NCBI RefSeq assembly: GCF_900168195.1
Contig: NZ_FUYX01000003.1
Location: 372,001 to 436,000 of the forward strand
Source: Allobosea thiooxidans
GTDB taxonomy: Bacteria > Pseudomonadota > Alphaproteobacteria > Rhizobiales > Beijerinckiaceae
Length of the DNA: 64,000 nt
Direction of reading: 5' to 3'
This document shows positions 17,828-27,999 of the stretch, piece after piece. The notes under the pieces were generated by a model. It ran no database searches. It was given only the letters and a program-made list of their open reading frames with translations, and had not been told where the DNA came from. The position numbers were made by a program, and so were the translations under genes. The first letter of the stretch is position 1; the number at the start of each line of letters is the position of its first letter.

Positions 17828-18232
17828 TCAGGCCTGCTCGAGCTCGACCAGAGTGCCGAGGAAATCTTTGGGGTGGAGGAACAGCACCGGCTTGCCATGG
17901 GCGCCGATGCGCGGCTCGCCCGAGCCGAGGACGCGGGCGCCCTGCTGCTTCAGCCGGTCGCGCGCCGCCAGGATGTCGTCGACCTCGTAGCAGATATGGT
18001 GGATGCCGCCATCCGGATTGCGTTCGAGGAATTTCGCGATCGGCGAATCGGCGCCGAGCGGCTCGAGCAATTCGATCTTGGTGTTGGGCAATTCGACGAA
18101 GACGACGGTGACGCCATGCTCCGGCTCCGGCTGCGGCTGCGAGACGCGCGCGCCGAGCGTGTCGCGGTAGAGCGCCGTCGAGGCGGCGAGATCCTTCACC
18201 GCGATGGCGACATGGTTCAGGCGTCCGATCAT
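17828..18232 (-). CDS. mce: Methylmalonyl-CoA epimerase
   Basis: This 134-residue vicinal-oxygen-chelate protein begins MIGRLNHVAIAVKDL, with the first metal-ligand histidine, and contains HHICYEVDDI with a second. It ends with the conserved HPKDFLGTLVELEQ, which includes the metal-binding glutamate. It interconverts (S)- and (R)-methylmalonyl-CoA during propionyl-CoA breakdown. It lies 33 bases downstream of the RNase J gene, the usual arrangement in this order. Confidence 0.93.
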   Translation of the reverse strand: MIGRLNHVAIAVKDLAASTALYRDTLGARVSQPQPEPEHGVTVVFVELPNTKIELLEPLGADSPIAKFLERNPDGGIHHICYEVDDILAARDRLKQQGARVLGSGEPRIGAHGKPVLFLHPKDFLGTLVELEQA

Positions 18233-18265
18233 CTTCGTCTTCTCCAGCGCGGGCTGCAGGCCGTT

Positions 18266-19936
18266 CTACACCTCGACCACCAGCGCATGCACCAGCGGCT
18301 TCTTGCCCCACTCCTCGTTGACGGCGCTGCGCACGCCGCGCTCGAGCGCATTGCGCAGGGCCTCCGGATCGCGGCGGCGCGCCTTGGGAATGCCGTCGAG
18401 CAGATCGGAGACGGTATCGGCGACATATTCGTCGAACTCGGTGCCGTCGCGGGTGCGCGGCGGCAGGCCGAGCACCGCGATCTCGGGCTCGCCGGCGATG
18501 CCGCCCTTGTCGTCGATCGCGACGGCGATCGAGACGATGCCGGCGAAGGAGAGCCGGCGGCGTTCCTGCACCGTCTTCTCCAGCGCATTCACCAGCAACG
18601 AACCGTCCTGGTAGAGCCGACCATGCGGGGCTTCGTCGACCTTGCGGGCGCCCTCGCCCGCGATCGCGACGACGTCGCCGTTGCCGGCACGCAGGACATG
18701 CTTCACGCCGAGGCTGCGGGCGAAGCTCTCATGCTCGGCGAGATGCAGGTCCTCGCCATGGGCGGGGATCGCGATCTGCGGCTTCAGCCAGCCATAGAGG
18801 CGGGCCAGCTCCTCGCGGCGGGGGTGGCCGGAGACATGGACCAAATGGGTCCGGTCCGTGATGATCTCGATATTGTCGCGGGCGAGCGCGTTCAGGATGT
18901 TGCCGACCGACTTCTCGTTGCCCGGGATGGTGCGCGACGAGAAGATCACGCGGTCGCCGGGCGAGAGCGCGATCTCGGGATGGTCGTCGGCAGCGATGCG
19001 CGACAGCGCGGCGCGCGGCTCGCCCTGGCTGCCGGTCAGCAGCGCCACGACCTTGTCGCGTGGCAGGTAGCCATAGGCGTCGACCGGCCTGAAGGCCGGG
19101 ATGCCGTCGAGATAGCCGCATTCGCGGGCGACATCGATGACGCGATCCATCGCCCGGCCGACGACCACGACCTCGCGATCGGCAGCCATCGCGGCCTCGG
19201 CGACCGCCCGCAGGCGCGCGACATTCGAGGCGAAGGTGGTGACGGCGACGCGGCCCGGCGCGGAAGCCACGAGTTCCTTGAGCTTGGCGGCGACATCGGC
19301 CTCGCTCGGGCTGATGCCGTCGCGCATGACGTTGGTCGAATCGCAGACCAGCGCCAGCACGCCCTCCTCGCCGAGCTCGCGCAAGCGCTTCTCGTCGGTC
19401 GGCAGGCCGACGCGCGGGGTCGGATCGATCTTCCAGTCGCCGGTATGGACGACGAGGCCCGCCGGGGTACGGATGGCGAGCGCGTTCGATTCGGGGATCG
19501 AATGCGCGACCGGCACATATTCGATGTCGAAGGGGCCGAGCGTGATGCGCCCGCCCTGCGCCACGACATTGATCTCGACATTGGGAGCCCCCGGCTCGGA
19601 GAGGCGGCGGGTGGCGAGGAGCCCGGCGGCGAAGCGCGTGCAATAGACCGGCGCGCGCAGGGCCGGCCAGAGCGCGGCGAGCGCGCCGATATGGTCCTCA
19701 TGGGCGTGGGTGATGACGATGCCGAGGAGGTTTGCCCGCTCCTCGATGATGTAGCGCAGATCCGGCAGGACGATGTCGACGCCCGGAGCCTCGGGCCCGG
19801 CGAAGGACAGGCCGCAATCGACCAGGATCCATTTGCGTCTCCCCTCGGGTCCGAAGCCGTAGAGAGCGGCGTTCATGCCGATCTCGCCGAGGCCACCGAG
19901 GGGAACGAAAACGAGCTGGTCGGAGGAGCGAGTCAC
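18266..19936 (-). CDS. rnj: Ribonuclease J
   Basis: RNase J is a metallo-beta-lactamase-fold exo/endoribonuclease active in RNA maturation and decay. The 556-residue protein has the metal motif HAHEDHIGA at residues 77-85 and the beta-CASP domain with HTGDWKID, TFASNVARL and HVSGHPRREELARLY, followed by the C-terminal domain. I place the start at a GTG at 19936 because AAGGA lies 7 bases upstream and the protein then begins MTRSSDQLVFVPLGGLGEIGMN, as in homologues. An upstream ATG at 20014 would add unrelated sequence. Confidence 0.94.
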   Translation of the reverse strand: MTRSSDQLVFVPLGGLGEIGMNAALYGFGPEGRRKWILVDCGLSFAGPEAPGVDIVLPDLRYIIEERANLLGIVITHAHEDHIGALAALWPALRAPVYCTRFAAGLLATRRLSEPGAPNVEINVVAQGGRITLGPFDIEYVPVAHSIPESNALAIRTPAGLVVHTGDWKIDPTPRVGLPTDEKRLRELGEEGVLALVCDSTNVMRDGISPSEADVAAKLKELVASAPGRVAVTTFASNVARLRAVAEAAMAADREVVVVGRAMDRVIDVARECGYLDGIPAFRPVDAYGYLPRDKVVALLTGSQGEPRAALSRIAADDHPEIALSPGDRVIFSSRTIPGNEKSVGNILNALARDNIEIITDRTHLVHVSGHPRREELARLYGWLKPQIAIPAHGEDLHLAEHESFARSLGVKHVLRAGNGDVVAIAGEGARKVDEAPHGRLYQDGSLLVNALEKTVQERRRLSFAGIVSIAVAIDDKGGIAGEPEIAVLGLPPRTRDGTEFDEYVADTVSDLLDGIPKARRRDPEALRNALERGVRSAVNEEWGKKPLVHALVVEV

Positions 19937-20032
19937 GGGAAGTCCTTGATGGTCGGCAGGCGTTGCAGCCCTAACATGCCGAGCGGTGCGTCTCCATAGG
20001 GCGTGCCGATCCATCCGCCGGCAGTAACCCTT

Positions 20033-20132
20033 CCGTCATTGCGAGGAGCGAAGCGTCGAAACTATCCAGGGGAACCGGGTGAGAGTTTCGCCCCAGTCCC
20101 CCTGGCCTGCTTCGCTGCGCTCGCAATGACGG
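20033..20132. repeat. Palindromic intergenic repeat, family C
   Basis: The left arm is CCGTCATTGCGAGGAGCGAAG and the right arm CTTCGCTGCGCTCGCAATGACGG, closing over CCAGGGG...CCCCCTGG. It fills the birA-rnj gap. A second, more diverged copy is at 39611. Confidence 0.85.
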
Positions 20133-20154
20133 TTTCAGCCCTGGACTGACGGGT

Positions 20155-20919
20155 TCAGCTCTGAGGAGGAGGGCCGAAGAAGAGATCCCCGGCATCGATC
20201 ACGCGGCGGCCGGTTTCAGCGTCGAGCTCCAGGCGCCCCGAGGCGTCGAGGCCGGCGAAGCGGCCGGTCAGCGGCCCTTCCGGCAGGCGGATGGTGATGG
20301 TCTCGCCGAGGAAGGCGGCGCGTTCGAGCCAGGCGGCGCGTGTCGGTCCGAAGCCGCCCGGCTGGGACCAGATTGCGAAGCGCCGGGCCAAGGCGTCGCT
20401 CAGCCCTTCCAGCATCGCCTCGACGCTGGCTTGCGGCGCGGTGGCCTTGAGGAAGGTCGCAGGGTAAGGCGTGTCGGAGGGGCAGGAGGCGATGTTGACG
20501 CCGCAGCCGACGATGACGTTGAGCCGCCCTGCCCGGCTGTCGCCCTCAAGCAGCAGGCCCGAGGTCTTGGCGCGGCCGAGCAGCAGGTCGTTCGGCCATT
20601 TCAGCTTCAGTTCCGACGCGACCGGGCCGAGGAGTCTGGCGGCGGCATCGTGCAGGGCCAAACCCACGACGAATCCAAGCTGGGGCGCCAGCGCCGGCTC
20701 GCAGGGGTCCGTCAGCAGCAGGCTGGCGTAGAGATTGCCGGGCGGCGAGCCCCATTGCCGGCCGTGCCGACCCCTGCCCGCATTCTGGCTGCGGGCGACG
20801 ATCCAGAGCTTGCCCGGCTCGCCCTGATCGAGTGCGCGACGGGCCTCCTCCATGGTGGAGCCGACCTCGTCGCGGATGATCAGCCGATAGCCGGCAGCGC
20901 GGGCAACGTCACCGAGCAT
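20155..20919 (-). CDS. birA: Biotin-[acetyl-CoA-carboxylase] ligase
   Basis: BirA activates biotin to biotinyl-AMP and attaches it to the BCCP subunit. The 254-residue protein has the ATP/biotin loop GRGRHGRQW at residues 48-56, LKLKWPNDLLL and GCGVNIASCP. There is no N-terminal helix-turn-helix, so it is a ligase only, not a repressor. It starts MLGDVARAAGYRLI. It lies downstream of nuoN and upstream of RNase J, the standard rhizobial order, but repeat elements sit on both sides. Confidence 0.94.
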   Translation of the reverse strand: MLGDVARAAGYRLIIRDEVGSTMEEARRALDQGEPGKLWIVARSQNAGRGRHGRQWGSPPGNLYASLLLTDPCEPALAPQLGFVVGLALHDAAARLLGPVASELKLKWPNDLLLGRAKTSGLLLEGDSRAGRLNVIVGCGVNIASCPSDTPYPATFLKATAPQASVEAMLEGLSDALARRFAIWSQPGGFGPTRAAWLERAAFLGETITIRLPEGPLTGRFAGLDASGRLELDAETGRRVIDAGDLFFGPPPQS

Positions 20920-20935
20920 GGCAATTGGCCCACGC

Positions 20936-21029
20936 TGTCATGCTCGCCCCTGCGGCGAGCATCCACATCTTGAACACGAGCTTCGACCAGCGAAGACGTG
21001 GATGGTCGGGACAAGCCCGACCATGACGG
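20936..21029. repeat. Palindromic intergenic repeat, family A
   Basis: Two hairpins, GCTCGCCCCTGCGGCGAGC and GGTCGGGACAAGCCCGACC, lie within larger arms TCATGC...ATCCAC and GTGGATGG...CATGACGG. It separates nuoN from birA. Confidence 0.87.
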
Positions 21030-21055
21030 AAAGGGCGATGCTCGCAGCCTTCCAC

Positions 21056-22483
21056 TTAGAACAGCGACTTCGCCGCCGCCTCGGCCGCATCGAAGAGCGG
21101 CGCCGGCAGGAACGAGAGCGCCAGCACGAAGATGGTCGAGAGCAGCAGGACGGTGCGCACGCCGTAATCCGCGGCCTCGAAGGCCGGCTTCGGCTCGTCG
21201 AAATACATCACCTTGACCAGGCGCAGATAGTAGTAGGCGCCAACCACGCTGGTGAGCACGCCGACGACGGCCAGCACGTAGAGCTTGGCGTCGATCGCGG
21301 CGCTGAAGACGTACCACTTCGCCCAGAAGCCGGCGAGCGGCGGGATGCCGGCGAGCGAGAACATCATCATCGACATCGCAAACGCCATCCAGCCATTGGT
21401 GCGGGACAGGCCGGCGAGCTCCGAGATGTCCTCGACCAGCTTGCCGTCGCGGCGCATCATCAGCACGCAGGCGAAGGCAGCCAGCGTCGTGGCGAGATAG
21501 ATCGCCATATAGGTCATCACGCCGCGCACGCCGTCGGGAGTGCCGGCGGCGAGGCCGACCAGCGCGTAGCCCATGTTCGCGATCGAGGAATAGGCGAGCA
21601 GGCGCTTGATGTTGCGCTGGCCGATCGCGGCGAAGGCGCCGAGCGCCATCGAGGCGATCGAGATGAAGACGATGATCTGGCGCCACTCGTGGATCGCGCC
21701 CGGGAAGGCTCCGACGAAGACGCGGATCACCATCGCCATGGCGGCCATCTTCGGCGCCGAGGCGAAGAAGGCGGCGACCGGGGTCGGAGCGCCCTCGTAG
21801 ACGTCCGGCGTCCACATATGGAACGGCACGGCCGAGATCTTGAAGGCGACGCCGGCGGCGATGAAGACGATGCCGAAGATCAGGCCGATGCCGGCATGGC
21901 CGCCCTGGGTCGCCGCGGCGATGCCGGTGAAGGTGACGGTGCCGGTGAAGCCATAGACCAGCGAGCCGCCATAGAGCAGCATGCCGGAGGAGAGCGCGCC
22001 GAGCACGAAATACTTCAGGCCGGCTTCCGTCGACCTGGCGTTGTCACGGTCGAAGGCGGCGACGACATAGAGCGCCAGCGACTGCAGCTCGAGGCCGACA
22101 TAGAGGCCGATGAGATCATTGGCCGAGATCATCATCATCATGCCGATGGTGGCGAGCACGACCAGGATCGGGAACTCGAAGCGCATCGCGCCGTCGCGGC
22201 GCAGCGTCTCCGCCGAGAGCAGGATGGCCGCGCCGGCGCCGAGCAGAGTCAGCACCTTCATGAAGCGGGCGAAGCCGTCGACGATGAAGCCGTCGTTGAA
22301 GGTCAGCAGCTTGCCGCCGGCCGAGACGACGACCGCCAGGGCAACCGCGAGCAGCGCCAAGGCGAGGCCTTCGAGCAGGCGCGTGGCGCGCTCGCCCTGG
22401 ATCGCGCCGATCAGCACCATCACGATGGCGCCGATGGCGAGGATGATTTCCGGCAGGGCCGGGCCGAGAGCGGGCAGAGCCAT
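21056..22483 (-). CDS. nuoN: NADH-quinone oxidoreductase subunit N
   Basis: NuoN is one of the three antiporter-like proton-pumping membrane subunits of complex I. The 475-residue protein has about 14 hydrophobic helices and the family segments [27 protein letters not shown] and [19 protein letters not shown], plus [14 protein letters not shown]. It ends the nuo operon, 9 bases after nuoM. Confidence 0.96.
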   Translation of the reverse strand: MALPALGPALPEIILAIGAIVMVLIGAIQGERATRLLEGLALALLAVALAVVVSAGGKLLTFNDGFIVDGFARFMKVLTLLGAGAAILLSAETLRRDGAMRFEFPILVVLATIGMMMMISANDLIGLYVGLELQSLALYVVAAFDRDNARSTEAGLKYFVLGALSSGMLLYGGSLVYGFTGTVTFTGIAAATQGGHAGIGLIFGIVFIAAGVAFKISAVPFHMWTPDVYEGAPTPVAAFFASAPKMAAMAMVIRVFVGAFPGAIHEWRQIIVFISIASMALGAFAAIGQRNIKRLLAYSSIANMGYALVGLAAGTPDGVRGVMTYMAIYLATTLAAFACVLMMRRDGKLVEDISELAGLSRTNGWMAFAMSMMMFSLAGIPPLAGFWAKWYVFSAAIDAKLYVLAVVGVLTSVVGAYYYLRLVKVMYFDEPKPAFEAADYGVRTVLLLSTIFVLALSFLPAPLFDAAEAAAKSLF

Positions 22484-22492
22484 GACGAGACC

Positions 22493-24010
22493 TTACTGCG
22501 CGGCCGCCACCGCCGTCTTCGCGACGGCGAGCGCAGCCTGATAGTTCTTGATGAGCGCCTCGGTCGGCGCCGCGAAGGCGTCGAGGATCGTGTGCGGCTG
22601 GACGCCGTACCAGATCGTCAGCAGGACGAGCGGGACCAGGATCGCGATCTCACGGCCGTTCAGGTCCTTGATGTCCTTGAGCTCGGGCTTGACCAGCTCG
22701 CCGAAGACGACCCGGCGGTAGAGCCAGAGCGCATAGCCCGCCGAGAGGATGACGCCGGAGGTGGCCAGGAAGGCGACCCAGGGATTGGCGCGGAAGGCGC
22801 CAAGCAGCGTCAGGAACTCGCCGACGAAGCCCGCGGTGCCGGGAAGGCCGACATTGGCCATGGTGAAAACCATGAACACCACCGCATAGAGCGGCATGCG
22901 GTTCACCAGGCCGCCATAGGCGGCGATCTCGCGGGTGTGCATGCGGTCGTAGATCACGCCGACACAGAGGAAGAGCGCGCCGGAGACGAGGCCGTGGCTC
23001 ATCATCTGGAACATCGCGCCCTGGATGCCCTGCGGCGTCAGGGTGAAGAGGCCCATGGTGACGAAGCCCATATGCGCCACCGAGGAGTAGGCGATCAGCT
23101 TCTTGATGTCCTCCTGCATCAGCGCCACCAGCGAGGTGTAGACGATGGCGATGACCGAGAGCGCGAAGACCAGCGGCGCGAAATAGGCCGAGGCCTCCGG
23201 GAACATCGGGATCGAGAAGCGGATGAAACCGTAGCCGCCCATCTTCAGCAGGATCGCCGCGAGGATGACCGAGCCGGCGGTCGGCGCCTCGACGTGCGCG
23301 TCGGGCAGCCAGGTATGGACCGGCCACATCGGCATCTTCACCGCGAAGGAGGCGAAGAAGGCAATCCAGAGCCACTTCTGCATGCCCGACGGGAACTTGT
23401 GCGCCAGCAGCGTCGGAATGTCGGTGGTGCCGGCGTTCCAGTACATCGCCATCACCGCCAGCAGCATCAGCACCGAGCCGAGCAGCGTGTAGAGGAAGAA
23501 CTTGTAGGAGGCGTAGACGCGCCGCTTGCCGCCCCAGATGCCGATGATCAGGAACATCGGGATCAGGCCGGCCTCGAAGAACACATAGAACAGCACGAGG
23601 TCGAGCGCCGCGAAGACGCCGATCATCAGCGTCTCGAGCACGAGGAAGGCGACCATGTACTCGCGCACCCGCTTCTCGACCGAGGTCCAGGAGGCGAGGA
23701 TGCAGAACGGCATCAGGAAGGCCGTCAGCACGATGAAGGGGAAGGAGAAGCCGTCGACGCCGAGCTTGAACCTGATCGCGTCCGAGACCCAGCCATGGGT
23801 CTCGACCAGCTGGAAGCCGGGATTGGACGTGTCGAACCGGCCCCAGGCGACGCAGGCGAGCGCGAAGGTCAGCAGCGTCGTGACCAGCGCCACCCAGCGG
23901 GCGTTGGAGCTGACCGAAGCCTCGTCGCCGCGCTGAACCAGGATGAAGGCGGCGCCGACCAGCGGCAGAACCAGAAGACCGGTGAGGATACCGAAACCGA
24001 AGGACATCAT
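22493..24010 (-). CDS. nuoM: NADH-quinone oxidoreductase subunit M
   Basis: This 505-residue integral membrane subunit of complex I is antiporter-like. It carries the proton-channel segments [43 protein letters not shown], the Lys-containing [16 protein letters not shown] and [13 protein letters not shown]. It lies 1 base from nuoL and 9 bases from nuoN and is plainly co-transcribed with both. Confidence 0.97.
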   Translation of the reverse strand: MMSFGFGILTGLLVLPLVGAAFILVQRGDEASVSSNARWVALVTTLLTFALACVAWGRFDTSNPGFQLVETHGWVSDAIRFKLGVDGFSFPFIVLTAFLMPFCILASWTSVEKRVREYMVAFLVLETLMIGVFAALDLVLFYVFFEAGLIPMFLIIGIWGGKRRVYASYKFFLYTLLGSVLMLLAVMAMYWNAGTTDIPTLLAHKFPSGMQKWLWIAFFASFAVKMPMWPVHTWLPDAHVEAPTAGSVILAAILLKMGGYGFIRFSIPMFPEASAYFAPLVFALSVIAIVYTSLVALMQEDIKKLIAYSSVAHMGFVTMGLFTLTPQGIQGAMFQMMSHGLVSGALFLCVGVIYDRMHTREIAAYGGLVNRMPLYAVVFMVFTMANVGLPGTAGFVGEFLTLLGAFRANPWVAFLATSGVILSAGYALWLYRRVVFGELVKPELKDIKDLNGREIAILVPLVLLTIWYGVQPHTILDAFAAPTEALIKNYQAALAVAKTAVAAAQ

Positions 24011-24011
24011 C

Positions 24012-26042
24012 TCACCCGCGGGTCACAAGATACCAGGTCACCAGCCCAGCGACGCCGATCAGCATGGCGAAGGCATAGTGATAGAGATAGCCGGTCTGCA
24101 GCCGGACCACCCGGTTGGTCACGTCGACCACGCGGGCCGAGACGCCATCCGGCCCGAAGCCGTCGATGATCAGGCCATCGCCCTTCTTCCAGAGGAAGCG
24201 GCCGAGCCACTTCGCCGGGCGCACGAACAGGAAGTCGTAGAGCTCGTCGAAGTACCACTTGTTGAGCAGGAACCGGTACAGCGCCGGGTTCGCAGCCGCG
24301 AGCCTGCCAGGAATGTCCGGCCGGCGGACATACATCCAGTAGGCGAGCAGGAAGCCGATCACCATCGCCACGAAGGGCGACAGGATCACCCATTTCGGGA
24401 CCTCATGCATGGCATGGAGGATGTGATTGTCCTTGCCCATGAACAGGGCCGACTTCCAGAAATGCTCGAAGTCGTGGCCGATGAACGCCTCCTTGAAGGC
24501 GAAGCCGGCCGCGATCGCGCCGATCGAGAGCAGGACGAGAGGCAGCAGCATCGTCCAGGGACTCTCATGCGGGGTGTGGTCATGGCCGTGGTCGTCGTGG
24601 CCGTGATCATCGTGAGCATGGGCGGCGTGCGCATGGTCGTCATGGCCTTGGTGAGCATGGCCGTGGCCCCAGCGCGGCGTGCCCTCGAAGGTCATGAAGT
24701 AGAGCCGCCAGGAATAGAACGAGGTCATGCAGGCCGCGACCACCAGCAGCACGAAGGCGTAGGAGCTGGCGAAGCCGCCGGTCGCCACCGAGGCGTAGGC
24801 GCTCTCGATGATGGCGTCCTTCGAGAAGAAGCCGGCGAAGCCGAAGATCGTGCCGGGGATGCCGACGCCGGTCAGCGCCAGCGTGCCGATCGTCATCGCC
24901 GCCGCGGTCAGCGGGATGTGCTTCCTGAGGCCGCCCATATGGCGCATGTCCTGCTCGTGATGCATCGCGTGGATGACCGAGCCGGCGCCCAAGAAGAGCA
25001 GCGCCTTGAAGAAGGCGTGGGTGAAGAGGTGGAAGATGCCGGCGCCGTAGTTGCCGACGCCGAGCGCGACGAACATGTAGCCGAGCTGCGAGCAGGTCGA
25101 ATAGGCGATGACGCGCTTGATGTCGTTCTGCACCAGGCCGACCGTGGCGGCGAAGAAGGCCGTCGTGGCGCCGACGACGACCACCACCGTCAGCGCGACG
25201 GGGGCGTATTCGAAGACGGGCGACAGACGCGCCACCATGAAGACGCCGGCGGTGACCATGGTCGCCGCATGGATGAGGGCCGAGACCGGGGTCGGGCCTT
25301 CCATGGCGTCCGGCAGCCAGGTGTGCAGCAGGAACTGCGCGGACTTGCCCATGGCGCCCATGAAGAGCAGCAGGCAGGTCAGCGTCAGCGCGTTCCAGTC
25401 ATAGCCGAGGAAGCGGAAGCTGGTGTTCACGAACTCGCCGGCGCGCGGGAAGATCGCGTCGAAGGTGACGGCGCCGAACAGGACGAAGATCAGGAAGATG
25501 CCGAGCAGGAAGCCGAAATCGCCGACGCGGTTGACCACGAAGGCCTTGATCGCCGCGGCATTGGCCGAGGGCTTCTGGTACCAGAAGCCGATCAGCAGAT
25601 AGGAAGCAAGGCCGACGCCTTCCCAGCCGAAGAACATCTGGACGAGGTTGTCGGCCGTCACCAGCATCAGCATCGCGAAGGTGAAGAGCGACAGATAGGC
25701 GAAGAAGCGCGGCCGGTGCGGATCCTCGTGCATGTAGCCGATCGAGTAGAGGTGCACGAGCGACGAGACGGTGTTGACGACGACCAGCATCACCGCGGTC
25801 AGCGTGTCGATCCGGAAGGCCCAGTCGGCCTGGAGCTGGCCCGAGGAGATCCAGTTCGCGACCTGGATGCGCGTGGTGCCGGAGCCGAAGCCGACCTGCG
25901 CCAGGGCGATCCAGGAGAGGACGGCGGAGACGAAGAGCAGCGAGGTCGTGACGATCTCGGAGCCGCGCGCGCCGATCAGTCGGCCGAGAAGGCCGGCGAT
26001 CAGGAAGCCGATCAGGGGGAGGAAGACGATCGCGTGATACAT
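24012..26042 (-). CDS. nuoL: NADH-quinone oxidoreductase subunit L, with His-rich loop
   Basis: This 676-residue subunit provides the distal proton channel and the long lateral helix of complex I. Family segments include [45 protein letters not shown] and [19 protein letters not shown]. It starts [14 protein letters not shown] at the ATG at 26042. Between helices, at about residues 459-492, a loop contains 14 histidines interspersed with Asp and Gly ([13 protein letters not shown] and on). The loop looks able to bind divalent metal. Confidence 0.96.
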   Translation of the reverse strand: MYHAIVFLPLIGFLIAGLLGRLIGARGSEIVTTSLLFVSAVLSWIALAQVGFGSGTTRIQVANWISSGQLQADWAFRIDTLTAVMLVVVNTVSSLVHLYSIGYMHEDPHRPRFFAYLSLFTFAMLMLVTADNLVQMFFGWEGVGLASYLLIGFWYQKPSANAAAIKAFVVNRVGDFGFLLGIFLIFVLFGAVTFDAIFPRAGEFVNTSFRFLGYDWNALTLTCLLLFMGAMGKSAQFLLHTWLPDAMEGPTPVSALIHAATMVTAGVFMVARLSPVFEYAPVALTVVVVVGATTAFFAATVGLVQNDIKRVIAYSTCSQLGYMFVALGVGNYGAGIFHLFTHAFFKALLFLGAGSVIHAMHHEQDMRHMGGLRKHIPLTAAAMTIGTLALTGVGIPGTIFGFAGFFSKDAIIESAYASVATGGFASSYAFVLLVVAACMTSFYSWRLYFMTFEGTPRWGHGHAHQGHDDHAHAAHAHDDHGHDDHGHDHTPHESPWTMLLPLVLLSIGAIAAGFAFKEAFIGHDFEHFWKSALFMGKDNHILHAMHEVPKWVILSPFVAMVIGFLLAYWMYVRRPDIPGRLAAANPALYRFLLNKWYFDELYDFLFVRPAKWLGRFLWKKGDGLIIDGFGPDGVSARVVDVTNRVVRLQTGYLYHYAFAMLIGVAGLVTWYLVTRG

Positions 26043-26071
26043 GGTCGTGAGGTCCAGGCGCTCGGGTGCGC

Positions 26072-26383
26072 TCAGCCTTTCATCATGTTGATGTCTTCCA
26101 CCGCGATGGTGCCGCGGTTGCGGAAGTAGACGACGAGGATGGCGAGGCCGATCGCGGCCTCGGCCGCCGCCACCGTGAGCACGAGCAGCGCGAAGACCTG
26201 GCCGACGATGTCGTTCAGGAAGCTCGAGAAGGCGACGAAGTTGATGTTGACCGAGAGCAGGATGAGCTCGATCGACATCAGGATGACGATGACGTTCTTG
26301 CGGTTGATGAAGATGCCGAGCACGCCGAGCGTGAACAGGATGGCGCTGACCGCGAGATAGTGGCCCAGTCCGATCATCATCAT
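26072..26383 (-). CDS. nuoK: NADH-quinone oxidoreductase subunit K
   Basis: A small three-helix membrane subunit of complex I of about 103 residues, with [24 protein letters not shown] carrying the conserved membrane glutamate and [17 protein letters not shown] carrying the second. Three consecutive ATG codons open the frame (26383, 26380, 26377). The first overlaps the nuoJ stop by 4 bases and has GAGGAG about 6 bases upstream, so I prefer it. Confidence 0.95.
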   Translation of the reverse strand: MMMIGLGHYLAVSAILFTLGVLGIFINRKNVIVILMSIELILLSVNINFVAFSSFLNDIVGQVFALLVLTVAAAEAAIGLAILVVYFRNRGTIAVEDINMMKG

Positions 26384-27003
26384 GCCATCTCCTCGGGAAC
26401 GCCGGCGCGCGAGGGCACCTGCTTGACCTCCATCGCCGCGTCCCTGGTGCGGGCGTTCTGGGTCGGGACGTGCTGGCGCTTGATGCCCTTCCGCTCGCGC
26501 AGCGTGAGCACGATGGCACCGATCATCGCGACGAGCAGCACGAGGCCGGCCGCCTGGAAGTAGTAGACATACTGCGTGTAGAGCACGCGGCCGAGCGCCT
26601 CGGTGTTCGAGATATTCGCGGGAATCGCCGCGACAGGCGCCTTGACCAGCTGCGGATCGATGACCCAGGTGCCGACGACCAGCAGCAGCTCTACCGCGAA
26701 GATGAAGCCGATCAGCGCGCCGATCGGCAGGTAGTTCAGGAAGCCCTGGCGGAACTCGGCGAAGTCGACGTCGAGCATCATCACCACGAAGAGGAAGAGC
26801 ACCGCGACCGCGCCGACATAGACCACGACCAGCAGCATCGCGAGGAACTCGGCGCCGAGCAGCACGAAGAGCCCGGCCGCGTTGACGAAGGTCAGGATCA
26901 GGAACAGCACCGAATGCACGGGATTGCGCGAGGTCACCACCATGAAGGCGGACGCCACGGTGATGCCTGCGAAGAGATAGAAGAAAGCCGCTGCGGCATT
27001 CAT
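26380..27003 (-). CDS. nuoJ: NADH-quinone oxidoreductase subunit J
   Basis: This 207-residue membrane subunit of complex I has five helices, including the conserved [49 protein letters not shown] region with its pi-bulge helix. A hydrophilic C-terminal tail follows. It begins after a 251-base gap from nuoI that holds a repeat and a possible promoter, so nuoJ-N may also be transcribed on their own. Confidence 0.96.
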   Translation of the reverse strand: MNAAAAFFYLFAGITVASAFMVVTSRNPVHSVLFLILTFVNAAGLFVLLGAEFLAMLLVVVYVGAVAVLFLFVVMMLDVDFAEFRQGFLNYLPIGALIGFIFAVELLLVVGTWVIDPQLVKAPVAAIPANISNTEALGRVLYTQYVYYFQAAGLVLLVAMIGAIVLTLRERKGIKRQHVPTQNARTRDAAMEVKQVPSRAGVPEEMA

Positions 27004-27090
27004 CTCGGCCAGCCCTTCCCGCCCCTTTTCGGCGCGGTCCTCGTTTGGTTCGTGCCCCGGGACTCAAAAGGTCCGGGACAATTTGGAGCG

Positions 27091-27119
27091 TCTATAATCA
27101 GGCCCGCCGGGCGGGACAA
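27091..27119 (-). promoter_or_regulatory. Possible internal promoter for nuoJKLMN
   Basis: On the minus strand TTGTCC (27119-27114) is followed after exactly 17 bases by TATAGA (27096-27091). Each box matches the sigma-70 consensus at four of six bases. It would start transcripts about 80 bases before nuoJ, downstream of the repeat that splits nuoI from nuoJ. No experimental support. Confidence 0.35.
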
Positions 27120-27150
27120 CCGCACGGCGGGTCTGGTCTCATTCGGAGGG

Positions 27151-27245
27151 CGTCATTCTCGGGCGGAGCGAAGCGCAGGCCCGGGAACCTCAGGACCAGA
27201 GGGCTCTGGTCGAAGAGATGCTCGGGGCAAGCCCGAGCATGACGG
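27151..27245. repeat. Palindromic intergenic repeat, family A variant
   Basis: The left arm CGTCATTCTCGGGC pairs with GCCCGGGAACC; the right part has GCTCGGGGCAAGCCCGAGC and ends CATGACGG. It lies within the nuo operon, 9 bases downstream of the nuoI stop codon, and is most like the copy at 13704. Confidence 0.84.
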
Positions 27246-27254
27246 CAACTGGTC

Positions 27255-27743
27255 TCACCGATAGGGCGCGTCCATCGCGATGTTGCGCGCGATCTCGCGT
27301 TCCCAGCGCGCGCCGTTCGCGAGCAGCTTGTCCTTGTCGTAGAACAGCTCCTCGCGGGTCTCGGTCGCGAACTCGAAATTCGGCCCCTCGACGATGGCAT
27401 CGACCGGGCAAGCCTCCTGGCAGAAGCCGCAATAGATGCACTTCGTCATGTCGATGTCGTAGCGGGTGGTGCGGCGCGTGCCGTCGTTGCGGCGCGGGCC
27501 GGCCTCGATGGTGATGGCCTGCGCCGGGCAGATCGCCTCGCAGAGCTTGCACGCGATGCAGCGCTCCTCGCCGTTCGGATAGCGGCGCAGCGCGTGCTCG
27601 CCACGGAAGCGCGGCGAGAGCTGGCCCTTCTCGAACGGATAGTTCAGCGTCGCCTTCGGCTTGAAGAAGTAGCGCATCGACAGGCCGATTGCCCCGACGA
27701 ACTCCTTCAGCAGCAGGCCCCTTGCGGCTTGCGCGAGTGACAT
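27255..27743 (-). CDS. nuoI: NADH-quinone oxidoreductase subunit I
   Basis: This 162-residue peripheral-arm subunit carries two [4Fe-4S] clusters (N6a and N6b), bound by [12 protein letters not shown] and [12 protein letters not shown]. The N-terminal amphipathic segment ([19 protein letters not shown]) lies on the membrane. It is 19 bases after the small membrane protein gene that separates it from nuoH. Confidence 0.97.
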   Translation of the reverse strand: MSLAQAARGLLLKEFVGAIGLSMRYFFKPKATLNYPFEKGQLSPRFRGEHALRRYPNGEERCIACKLCEAICPAQAITIEAGPRRNDGTRRTTRYDIDMTKCIYCGFCQEACPVDAIVEGPNFEFATETREELFYDKDKLLANGARWEREIARNIAMDAPYR

Positions 27744-27762
27744 CGCCTTCGTCCTTCCATCC

Positions 27763-27999
27763 TCAGCCGAACAACGTCCGGCCGATCACGAAACCCAGGA
27801 CCGGCATGAGGCCGATCGTCATCACAACCAGCACCGCCCGCAGGATGCGGATGCGGCGCTCGTAATCGTCCTTCTCGGCTGCGGTCTGCGAGCGATCCGT
27901 GCGCCTCAGCGCCCCGATCACCACGGCCGACATCAGCCGGTATTCCAGCAGGCCCAGCGCGAAGCCGATCACGGCACCGAGCGGGCCCGCCAAACTCAT
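27763..27999 (-). CDS. Small membrane protein embedded between nuoH and nuoI
   Basis: I do not recognise this 78-residue product. It starts [20 protein letters not shown], with a first helix at about residues 5-30. A charged middle ([21 protein letters not shown]) and a second helix at about 54-74 follow. The ATG overlaps the nuoH stop by 4 bases (ATGA), and its own stop is 19 bases from nuoI, so it is made with complex I. It could be an accessory or assembly factor. It is not one of the 14 core subunits. Confidence 0.75.
   Translation of the reverse strand: MSLAGPLGAVIGFALGLLEYRLMSAVVIGALRRTDRSQTAAEKDDYERRIRILRAVLVVMTIGLMPVLGFVIGRTLFG

Noticed and set aside
20918-24169. Very long plus-strand open frame opposite nuoN and nuoM
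   Set aside because: It is the mirror of high-GC complex I genes. Its composition is Arg/Glu/Asp/His-rich without motifs, and the minus-strand proteins are unmistakable.
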